Assembly (NCBI GenBank): GCA_030607345.1
Contig: JAUWKC010000078.1
Coordinates: forward strand, 1-7,455
Reading direction: 5' to 3'
DNA: 7,455 nt
Source: Planctomycetota bacterium
GTDB taxonomy: Bacteria > Planctomycetota > Phycisphaerae > Sedimentisphaerales > SG8-4
Below are positions 1-5,098 of the stretch, piece by piece (the first letter of the stretch is position 1; every line of letters begins with the position of its first letter). The position numbers and the translations under genes were made by a program. The notes beneath the pieces were generated by a model. That model saw only the letters and a program-made list of their open reading frames with translations. It ran no database searches and had not been told where the DNA came from.

Positions 1-979
1 CCTGGTGAACCGGCCCGAGTTTGTACATGTGATTGCTCTGGTTCGTCCCGCTGCCGGCGTTCAAAAAGGAAAACAAACCCGCAATCAGAAGTGTCGACTT
101 ATGATGAGTAACCGTGTAGGGACCCGCGAATATCGCATATGCCTCGCCGTGAAAGCCCCCGCAGTTCGCAAAAAAAACCGAGTTCTCCGCTGAATACTGC
201 TTGGCAAGAATCGTCCCCTGGCCCACAAAGCATTTTGATATTATCACCCCGTCGGGGACCTCGCTGCCGCTGCAGCAGATAAAATCTTCCGCAAAAACTC
301 CCGGCCCGATATATACCGGGTCTTCCGGGCAACTGTTGACCGAACCGTTCTCAAGCCTGTTAACTGCCTCAATAGTAGCCGCAGGACCAATATTCACATT
401 CTTGATGATTCGGCAGTTCAGCAGCTTGGCGCCCCTGGCAATCACACCCGTTGACGAAGTAACCGAGGCCACGTAATCGGCTATCATCTTTTGCAGTTTC
501 TCAATTAGTCCGGGCCTGTGACGATAGAATGCAATCAGATAGGCGGTATGCGCCGAAAGGTGGTCATAAATCGGTATTTCCCTGCCGCCGGCCTCGTTGA
601 CAACTTCCACCTCCGTGCCGTTACCGAAGCTGCTGGCGCCCTCGACCGCTAACAGGTCAACGTTTTCAATTACGACGTCGTCTTCGATGCTGTAGTTGGC
701 AATATGGTTTCTTACGTTGTTGATATAGACATTATTGCCTATCTTGCAGTTGTAGATAGTCGCGTTGCTGATGCCGGTCGGCCTGGTGGCGCCGCCCGCA
801 AAAGACGCCTCGTTGTCAAAACTCCCGAGTCTTACCTGTCCTCCGAACTGAGAGGATTTTACCCGGCAGGTGTCAAAGCCGTCGGCAACTTCAACCTTCG
901 ACCAGTCATCGCATCTGCAGCCCTGGCTGGTCAGCCTGGAAATCTCGTCGGATGAAAGCGGGCGAAATCTTGGTTCCAT
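1..979 (-). CDS. DUF4954 family protein (N-terminal part, runs off window)
   Basis: The reverse strand stays open from an ATG at 979 to the window edge, giving 326 residues with no stop; the C-terminal part lies outside. A GGAGA ribosome binding site (986-990) sits 6 bases upstream of the ATG. The N-terminus has the 'L(T/S)xxEIxxLxxxGC...DW' look of DUF4954 proteins (residues 8-26). Residues about 70-125 and 175-260 are rich in hexapeptide-like Ile/Val/Asn/Gly turns (for example NATIYNCKIGNNVYI at 72-86), as in left-handed beta-helix proteins such as acyl- and nucleotidyltransferases. A helical insertion (about 137-170) separates the two helix blocks. The edge segment GTNQSNHMYKLGPVHQ (311-326) matches my memory of a conserved DUF4954 motif. 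Full-length members are about 650-700 residues, so roughly half is present. The biochemical role is unknown. The family call is from memory of the motifs. Confidence 0.85.
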   Translation of the reverse strand, partial: MEPRFRPLSSDEISRLTSQGCRCDDWSKVEVADGFDTCRVKSSQFGGQVRLGSFDNEASFAGGATRPTGISNATIYNCKIGNNVYINNVRNHIANYSIEDDVVIENVDLLAVEGASSFGNGTEVEVVNEAGGREIPIYDHLSAHTAYLIAFYRHRPGLIEKLQKMIADYVASVTSSTGVIARGAKLLNCRIIKNVNIGPAATIEAVNRLENGSVNSCPEDPVYIGPGVFAEDFICCSGSEVPDGVIISKCFVGQGTILAKQYSAENSVFFANCGGFHGEAYAIFAGPYTVTHHKSTLLIAGLFSFLNAGSGTNQSNHMYKLGPVHQ

Positions 980-985
980 TTTCTT

Positions 986-990
986 TCTCC
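986..990 (-). promoter_or_regulatory. Ribosome binding site of the DUF4954 gene
   Basis: The reverse strand reads GGAGA followed by AAGAAA and then ATG. This fixes the start at 979 for a gene whose far end is not in the window. Confidence 0.7.
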
Positions 991-1046
991 TGTTATGTGC
1001 TGCGTTCGGCAAATCTGTATTCGTGCCGCCTGTTACAGGTCCGGTT

Positions 1047-1076
1047 AATATAATTGCCGGCAGTCCCATAAGGCAA
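1047..1076 (-). promoter_or_regulatory. Candidate sigma70-type promoter for the DUF4954 gene
   Basis: On the reverse strand a TTGCCT box (1071-1076) and a TATATT box (1047-1052) are separated by 18 bases, about 68 bases upstream of the DUF4954 ATG. An 11-base odd palindrome, CCTGTTACAGG (1029-1039), would fall at or just after the transcription start. The -35 box is weak, so this is a candidate only. Confidence 0.35.
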
Positions 1077-1335
1077 GCACTTATTTGCCCAAACGTGCCG
1101 GTCGTTATCCCCAAATCCGCCGCCGGCTTGTAAGTGCGAACCTGTCGCCGACATAGTTCTCTATGGAATTGACTCACTCTAAACAGCAAAGCCGCCACAC
1201 ATCACCCAGCACCCGAAATTTCCCCCGTAAAATTTGGAGCAATTCGTTGTTGGCCGCCGATATTGACTAAGTTGGATGCTCATACACACCTTGAGCAGCC
1301 GTTTTTTGGCTCGTTGTGTTTTCAGGGACGGGGCT

Positions 1336-1884
1336 ATGTCGAATCAGTCAAGGCTGACGAAAGTATTGGCGGCACTTTTGCTCTCAATGACCGTCGGCGC
1401 GGTGGCCTTGATGGCGCTGGGAAACAACCCTCCGTCGGCCGGGGCCTTTTGCCTGGCCAGCTACTACCGGCTTGACCCTGTTGCTGAAGCGCTCGTCAGC
1501 CAGGCGCCTCAGACCCCAGACCGCTGGAACAGCATCGAAATATATTACAGCGGCACCTCCGCCGGCAACATCGAACAATTAGCCTCGCTAAGCGGCCTGC
1601 CCAGGCCACAGGATATAAACTGCCATTTCTGTTTGTGCAATGGCTTCGGGGGCCGGGACGGCCTCATCCAGACCGCCGAGCGCTGGCACAGGCAGTGGTC
1701 GATAATGCCGGGCCGAACCTGGTACGGAAGCGGCCAGACCATCCGCATCTGTGTGGTCGGCGACAGCAGTGAAAAACGCCCCACAGGCTGTCAGATAAGA
1801 AGGCTTGAGACCCTCGTCGAGAACCTGTGCAGAAGATTCGAAATCTTACCTGATTCGGTCTACTACCCCGGCGACTGGCAGTAG
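1336..1884 (+). CDS. Membrane-anchored amidase-fold protein lacking zinc ligands (putative pseudo-amidase)
   Basis: 182 residues from the ATG at 1336. An upstream in-frame ATG at 1276 would add 20 residues, but the 1336 start gives a classic signal anchor (MSNQSRLTK, then a hydrophobic stretch at residues 10-28) and has a G-rich stretch just before it (AGGGACGGGG, 1324-1333). Residues about 62-182 follow the order of N-acetylmuramoyl-L-alanine amidase type 2 / peptidoglycan-recognition domains: a WxxIxI strand (64-69), an HF strand and DGLIQ turn (97-112), a RW segment (116-117), a TIRICVVGD strand (135-143), then PTxxQ and a Leu-rich helix (149-167). In T7 lysozyme-like members the first zinc His lies in 'VHCSAT'; here that place reads YYSGT (70-74). 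The C-terminal 'HH/GHR' zinc site reads VYYPGDWQ (175-182), and the chain ends before the last Cys/Asp ligand. Amidase activity is therefore unlikely; wall binding or a structural role is an inference. Confidence 0.75.
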   Translation: MSNQSRLTKVLAALLLSMTVGAVALMALGNNPPSAGAFCLASYYRLDPVAEALVSQAPQTPDRWNSIEIYYSGTSAGNIEQLASLSGLPRPQDINCHFCLCNGFGGRDGLIQTAERWHRQWSIMPGRTWYGSGQTIRICVVGDSSEKRPTGCQIRRLETLVENLCRRFEILPDSVYYPGDWQ

Positions 1885-1896
1885 ATGCCGCACCAT

Positions 1897-1933
1897 AAAA
1901 AAACCCGGCTGCGCACCAGTTGGATGCACAGCC
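1897..1933 (-). terminator. Rho-independent terminator of the Arg/Gly-rich protein gene
   Basis: Read on the reverse strand, a hairpin (GGCTG-type arm at 1929-1933 pairing with 1907-1911, extended by GCA/TGC after one mismatch, small loop) is followed by three G residues and seven T residues (1897-1903). It lies 35 bases past the stop at 1968. No T-run follows on the forward strand, so it serves the minus-strand gene in this convergent arrangement. Confidence 0.75.
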
Positions 1934-1967
1934 AGGCACTCGTCTGCCTAAGTGTTCTAACCTGCTT

Positions 1968-2702
1968 CTAATCCCACTCGAAGTCCGTGTCCTCGTGCTC
2001 ACCTGCTTCCGGATGGTCCCGATACCGTCGGTGCCAATCTCTGCGCTCCGGTCTCCAGCCCCGGTCTCGGTATCCGCCGCCACCGCCGCGCATACCTGCT
2101 CGCTCTGGCGGTCCGCCCCTCTCTGCCCGTCCGAGACTTCGGTCCCATCTGCCTCTGTCTCTGTCTTCACATCTCCGCCCGCGGTTTCTTCTGATACCTC
2201 TGTGCCGCATACCTTGGCCGCGTCTGCCTGCGCCTTCTCGCCCGGAAAGCCTGCCGCCTCTGCCTTTGTCGCCGCGCTCAAATCCGCCGGCCCATCCACG
2301 GTCACGTTGTCCTGCCCGTTGAGAGCGTCCGAATCGTGCCCTGTCCCGCTTGGCTCCTGAATCTTCCCAGTCCTTTCCCTCGCCGGCTCTTTGTCTGCGT
2401 AATTGGCCGGGACGTCTGCCGGCTTCCGCTTTTTCTGTCCCCTGACGTTCTTTGGCACGCTTCATCTTCCTGAGCAATTGCCCCATCTTTTCGCTGTCGT
2501 CTTCCTGGTGGGCGGTTATCAGTGCGCCCAGCCACCTGTCGAACTGCTGCGGTCCAAGCTGTCGACCGCTGCGCTGCTGCTTTTCTACTTGCCGGGGTCT
2601 TTGCCTGCTTCTGCCTTGGCCCTGCGATTCTTTGGCGAGCAGTTTTTCGCCTCCCGCCAGCAAAACAACCACCATAAGATACATAACAGTTTTTCTTAAC
2701 AT
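1968..2702 (-). CDS. Secreted Arg/Gly-rich low-complexity protein
   Basis: 244 residues. The start at 2702 is chosen over an upstream in-frame ATG at 2759 because AAAGGAC (2708-2714) is well spaced before it and the product then begins with a textbook signal peptide (MLRKT plus a hydrophobic core to about residue 17, with LLAKES as likely cleavage area at 21-26). After a Gln/Arg-rich stretch, residues 52-87 look helical (QQFDRWLGALITAHQ, then EKMGQLLRKMKRAKERQ) and are the only part likely to fold. The rest, about 90-230, is a strongly basic, Arg/Gly/Asp-rich chain with RGG-like runs and repeated RDRG units; the end is acidic (EHEDTDFEWD). I do not recognise a named family. An extracytoplasmic, disordered, polyanion-binding role is only inference. 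The gene lies 126 bases downstream of the ASCH gene on the same strand and ends at a clear terminator. Two other reverse frames are also open here because the coding strand is purine-rich. Confidence 0.7.
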   Translation of the reverse strand: MLRKTVMYLMVVVLLAGGEKLLAKESQGQGRSRQRPRQVEKQQRSGRQLGPQQFDRWLGALITAHQEDDSEKMGQLLRKMKRAKERQGTEKAEAGRRPGQLRRQRAGEGKDWEDSGAKRDRARFGRSQRAGQRDRGWAGGFERGDKGRGGRLSGREGAGRRGQGMRHRGIRRNRGRRCEDRDRGRWDRSLGRAERGGPPERAGMRGGGGGYRDRGWRPERRDWHRRYRDHPEAGEHEDTDFEWD

Positions 2703-2707
2703 TTTCT

Positions 2708-2714
2708 GTCCTTT
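2708..2714 (-). promoter_or_regulatory. Ribosome binding site deciding the start of the Arg/Gly-rich protein
   Basis: The reverse strand reads AAAGGAC, with the AGGA core ending 6 bases before the ATG at 2702. It supports this start rather than the longer reading from 2759. Confidence 0.65.
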
Positions 2715-2788
2715 CAAAATTACGTTTCTTTCTTGTTCCAACAACCTGTGAATCCACAAGGACAGACGCCGACACAGGGCAATTTATT

Positions 2789-2820
2789 GCGTTTTTCCGA
2801 TATTCACTGAAAGAAAACGC
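2789..2820 (-). repeat. Inverted repeat after the ASCH gene, possible weak terminator or attenuator
   Basis: A 7-bp perfect stem (GCGTTTT at 2789-2795 with AAAACGC at 2814-2820) with an 18-base loop starts 9 bases beyond the ASCH stop codon. It lacks a clear T-run on either strand, so termination would be weak. The ASCH and Arg/Gly-rich genes may therefore be partly co-transcribed. Confidence 0.3.
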
Positions 2821-2828
2821 TCACCGTT

Positions 2829-3257
2829 CTATTTTGAACCGCTCACTCCGCCCAGGCCGAAATCTTCCTTCTCGGTAAGGACCACCCATCCACGCCAGTC
2901 CTTTTTATTGATTCGAACCGCCTCAATCGGCCTGACATCCTTCAGCCGAACCAGCATACCGAACCGGCAATCCATCTTACTTCGCCAATAATCGTCATCG
3001 CCGCATATCAAATCGTTGTACTTGTCCTTGAGCTCGCCAATCTTCTTCGGCGTCAGATTCTCAAAATATCTCACCCTCTCAACGATGGCCGTGGCGCAAA
3101 CCGGCCCGCTGCTCAACTTGAGAAACAGCTTGTCGCCCGGTTGAACCCGGCCAAAGTGCGCTCGCCTGGTTTTGGTAAGCCGGGACTCAATCGTTTTGCT
3201 GCCGCTCAAAATCGCGTCCAGGTACGGCCTCTTCAATATCGCTAAATGGGAGCCCAT
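2829..3257 (-). CDS. ASCH domain (PUA-like) protein
   Basis: 142 residues, the usual size of a single-domain ASCH protein. The N-terminus has the typical pattern: a first strand (HLAILKRPY, 4-12), a helix, then GSKTIESRL (19-27). A QPGDKLFLK turn and strand (39-47) and an aliphatic ATAIVERVRYFENL segment (55-68) follow. ASCH domains belong to the PUA-like beta-barrel fold and are thought to bind RNA or modified nucleotides; some have nuclease or amidohydrolase activity. Nothing here fixes the substrate. No Shine-Dalgarno is seen, and a promoter-like TATAAA lies only 8 bases before the ATG, so the message may be leaderless. The N-terminal domain pattern begins right after Met1, which supports this start. 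It is divergent from the small membrane protein gene and upstream of the secreted Arg/Gly-rich gene. Confidence 0.8.
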   Translation of the reverse strand: MGSHLAILKRPYLDAILSGSKTIESRLTKTRRAHFGRVQPGDKLFLKLSSGPVCATAIVERVRYFENLTPKKIGELKDKYNDLICGDDDYWRSKMDCRFGMLVRLKDVRPIEAVRINKKDWRGWVVLTEKEDFGLGGVSGSK

Positions 3258-3265
3258 CGCTATGG

Positions 3266-3294
3266 TTTATAATAAAAATCTCTCACGCCGACAA
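3266..3294 (-). promoter_or_regulatory. Promoter for the ASCH gene, possibly giving a leaderless mRNA
   Basis: The reverse strand carries TTGTCG (3289-3294), a 17-base spacer and TATAAA (3266-3271). A start site about 7 bases past the -10 box would fall at or next to the ATG at 3257. Confidence 0.5.
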
Positions 3295-3299
3295 CTGCT

Positions 3300-3328
3300 T
3301 TGACCTGTTGCCGACAGCCCCATATAAT
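3300..3328 (+). promoter_or_regulatory. Promoter for the small membrane protein gene
   Basis: TTGACC (3300-3305), a 17-base spacer and a perfect TATAAT (3323-3328). Predicted transcription starts near 3335, which excludes the in-frame ATG at 3308 as a start. The near-palindrome TGTTGCCGACA (3306-3316) lies in the spacer. Confidence 0.65.
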
Positions 3329-3400
3329 CAGACGCCTCTGCTTGGCAGACGGAGTATTTCCGGAAAACTATTACGCATAAATAAGGACTGCCGCAGGCAA

Positions 3401-3676
3401 ATGAAAAAAATCCTCAAAAAAGGATTGGGAGTTTTGCTGATTATCCTGGGCCTTTTGGCCCTGCTGACGCCTTTTTCGCCGGGCTCCTGGCTTGCCCTCA
3501 TCGGCCTCGAAATCCTCGGCGTAAGAGTGCTGTTGGAACGAAAATTCTCCTCTCTTCTCAGCCAAAAGCATAGAAAAGCCCTTCTCAGGTGGAACCAAAA
3601 GGCCAAACGCCTCTGGCCATTTGCATGGCTCAAATCCGGACGCTCCAATTCCGACACCAACAAAAAGCCTGATTAA
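3401..3676 (+). CDS. Small PGPGW-type transmembrane protein
   Basis: 91 residues from the ATG at 3401. An earlier in-frame ATG (3308) lies inside the predicted promoter, and the added residues show no membrane character, so the short form is preferred. Upstream of 3401 there is AAGGA (3383-3387, rather far) and CAGG (3394-3397, rather close), so the ribosome binding site is not ideal. The protein begins with a basic MKKILKKG and has two hydrophobic helices (about 8-23 and 29-45) linked by TPFSPGSW (23-30), the turn typical of the 'putative transmembrane protein PGPGW' family. The remainder is basic and probably cytoplasmic (KHRKALLRWNQKAKR, 56-70). No function is established for this family. 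It stands alone under its own promoter, and rmuC follows with a separate promoter. Confidence 0.7.
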   Translation: MKKILKKGLGVLLIILGLLALLTPFSPGSWLALIGLEILGVRVLLERKFSSLLSQKHRKALLRWNQKAKRLWPFAWLKSGRSNSDTNKKPD

Positions 3677-3775
3677 AGTTTGTCGCCCGTTTGTACTAAT
3701 CCGTTTTCACTCTCGCCTCCCAATACGCGCCGGCTCTAAGCCTTGTTTGCCTTTATTGTGCGGGGAGTTTTGTCC

Positions 3776-3805
3776 TTTGACGCAAACCGGCGCAGAATCT
3801 ATAAT
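3776..3805 (+). promoter_or_regulatory. Promoter of rmuC
   Basis: TTTGAC (3776-3781), an 18-base spacer and a perfect TATAAT (3800-3805), about 30 bases upstream of the rmuC start. The 158-base gap before rmuC shows nothing else convincing. Confidence 0.6.
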
Positions 3806-3834
3806 CAATACGCTGTTTTTCGAGGAATATAATC

Positions 3835-4863
3835 ATGGAGTCGGTCTTACTTGTTGTCCTTGGTGTCTTGTTGCTGGTCGTCCTGGGCCTTTTGATTTGG
3901 TCCATCGCCGGCCGAAGCGCCGGTACGACTCTGCTTGCCCAGCAGCTCGAAGCCCTAAAAGCTGCTCAGGACAACATCCGTGAGACTCTGAATAAATCCC
4001 TACAGACCGGCCAGGACTCCATCAGCCGCTCTCTCCAGTCCAGCCAGAAGGTTCTGGGCCAGTTAAACACGCAAGTTGGAGAGTTACAGGGCACAAACAA
4101 GCAAATGCTGCAGATGCAGACCGACGTAAAACGCCTCCAGGATATTCTAAGCTCGCCCAAGCTGCGTGGCCAAATGGGCGAATGGTCGCTCGAAAATCTG
4201 CTGTCTCAGGTTCTTCCCACGGCAAGCTACGAACTGCAGTATACTTTCAAAGACGGCAAAGTAGTTGACGCGCTGGTCAGGATGACCGATTTCTCAGTAC
4301 CCGTCGATGCAAAATTCCCCCTGCCCGCTTTCGAGACCCTCTCAAAGGCGGAGACCGAAGATGAAAAAACCAGGGCCCGCAGGCAGTTCCTTCGTGACGT
4401 CACAGCCCACATCGACAAAATCGCTTCCGACTATATCAGGCCTGTCGAAGGCACACTGGATTTTGCACTGATGTACATACCCGCCGAGAACGTCTATTAC
4501 GAGACGGTTGTCAAATATGCAGGCGACACGCGGGATATTATGCAGTACGCCCTGGACAAAAAGGTGATACCAGTTTCGCCGGCTCTGCTGTATGCATACC
4601 TTATGACGGTCGTGATGGGTCTGCAAGGCCTGCAGATTGAAAGACAGGCCGCAGAAATCCGACAGAATCTTAAGAAGCTCAACGCCGATTTCGCCGAATT
4701 CGTCAACACCTGGGATACCCTCGGCACTCACATCCGCAACACCTCGAACAAATACGACGAAGCCAACAAAAAACTCGACCGATTCGGAATGCAACTGACT
4801 CAAATCCAGGACCAACGCCAAGGCGATACGCAAGATGATACTGGAATGACCAGGATGCCATAG
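3835..4863 (+). CDS. rmuC: RmuC family protein (DNA recombination limiting protein)
   Basis: 342 residues; AGGA (3823-3826) lies 8 bases before the ATG. A single N-terminal membrane helix (3-22) is followed by a coiled coil (about 34-105) and the RmuC domain (about 106-300). Diagnostic motifs are RGQMGEWSLENLL (111-123), VVDALV (143-148), VPVDAKFPLPAF (155-166) and DFALMYIPAENVYYE (209-223). The D145 and D158-x-K160 pair fits the PD-(D/E)XK nuclease-like core. RmuC proteins limit recombination at inverted repeats and rearrangements; in E. coli this is a genetic phenotype, and the biochemistry is less clear. The chain is much shorter than the E. coli protein (475 residues), mostly through a shorter coiled coil. 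The tail after about 325 is polar and probably disordered. Confidence 0.93.
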   Translation: MESVLLVVLGVLLLVVLGLLIWSIAGRSAGTTLLAQQLEALKAAQDNIRETLNKSLQTGQDSISRSLQSSQKVLGQLNTQVGELQGTNKQMLQMQTDVKRLQDILSSPKLRGQMGEWSLENLLSQVLPTASYELQYTFKDGKVVDALVRMTDFSVPVDAKFPLPAFETLSKAETEDEKTRARRQFLRDVTAHIDKIASDYIRPVEGTLDFALMYIPAENVYYETVVKYAGDTRDIMQYALDKKVIPVSPALLYAYLMTVVMGLQGLQIERQAAEIRQNLKKLNADFAEFVNTWDTLGTHIRNTSNKYDEANKKLDRFGMQLTQIQDQRQGDTQDDTGMTRMP

Positions 4864-4888
4864 CACTCCGGCCTCGAACCAGACCTGT

Positions 4889-4916
4889 TTGACAAAACCG
4901 ACCGTCTTTATATAAT
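4889..4916 (+). promoter_or_regulatory. Strong consensus promoter of the six-hairpin/SDR operon
   Basis: A perfect TTGACA (4889-4894) and a perfect TATAAT (4911-4916) are separated by 16 bases. The predicted start near 4923 gives a leader of about 47 bases before the small ORF at 4970 and about 175 bases before the ATG at 5098. Confidence 0.7.
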
Positions 4917-4969
4917 AACAGCCGACCACACGAAAACTAAATGGCAGCACAGTTAAGCGAGCAGGACAA

Positions 4970-5098
4970 ATGATAAGAAGCACGTTTCGCGCAGTTGTGC
5001 TTGTTTTCGCAGGTCTTTGTCCCACGGTAAAAAGCTCTTGGGGCGCGTATAAGAGCCCGGAGCAGGAACTAAAAAGTCTATATGAAGGAGTCTGTTGA
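4970..5098 (+). CDS. Small 42-residue ORF, possible leader or secreted peptide, coupled to the next gene
   Basis: The ORF runs from the ATG at 4970 to a TGA at 5096-5098. Its stop overlaps the ATG of the next gene (TGATG), the arrangement of translational coupling. AGGA (4963-4966) lies 3 bases before the ATG, a rather short spacing. The peptide starts MIRSTFRAVVLVFAGLCP, which is signal-peptide-like, and has a polar tail ending KSLYEGVC. The last codons contain the Shine-Dalgarno of the next gene (AAGGAG, 5085-5090), so ribosomes translating this ORF must pass over that site. It lies just behind a consensus promoter. I recognise no homologue. It may be a real exported peptide, a regulatory leader, or a chance ORF; the exact stop/start overlap is the main support. 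Confidence 0.45.
   Translation: MIRSTFRAVVLVFAGLCPTVKSSWGAYKSPEQELKSLYEGVC
5085..5090 (+). promoter_or_regulatory. Ribosome binding site of the six-hairpin protein gene
   Basis: A perfect AAGGAG is followed 7 bases later by the ATG at 5098. It selects this ATG over the adjacent in-frame TTG at 5095. Confidence 0.8.

Larger units (their letters stand above)
980..1335. other. Intergenic region between divergent genes
   Basis: This 356-base stretch holds no convincing gene; the short ORFs crossing it lack ribosome binding sites and recognisable sequence. It contains the candidate reverse promoter at 1047-1076, the palindromes CCTGTTACAGG (1029-1039) and TGTCGCCGACA (1143-1153), a small CATAG/CTATG hairpin (1152-1165), and an imperfect inverted repeat with arms at 1071-1083 and 1131-1143 (10 of 13 positions match). 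No clear forward sigma70 promoter was found for the gene at 1336. Confidence 0.6.

Noticed and set aside
704..1133. Forward ORFs of 83 and 87 codons crossing the DUF4954 start
   Set aside because: Both overlap the conserved N-terminus of DUF4954 on the other strand, with no ribosome binding site or motif.
1276..1335. Upstream extension of the amidase-fold protein to the ATG at 1276
   Set aside because: The added 20 residues would bury the signal anchor behind an extra segment and have no ribosome binding site; the 1336 start is better.
1664..2775. Two further reverse ORFs of 264 and 157 codons and two forward ORFs of 146 and 111 codons in the same region
   Set aside because: They overlap the Arg/Gly-rich gene in other frames, lack signal peptides, domains and well-placed ribosome binding sites, and are explained by purine-skewed, stop-poor sequence.
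3621..3983. 120-codon forward ORF across the rmuC promoter and start
   Set aside because: It overlaps both the end of the membrane protein gene and the start of rmuC in another frame, and no domain is visible.
4342..5025. 227-codon reverse ORF opposite the end of rmuC
   Set aside because: Antisense to conserved RmuC motifs and crosses the consensus promoter at 4889-4916; no supporting start signal.
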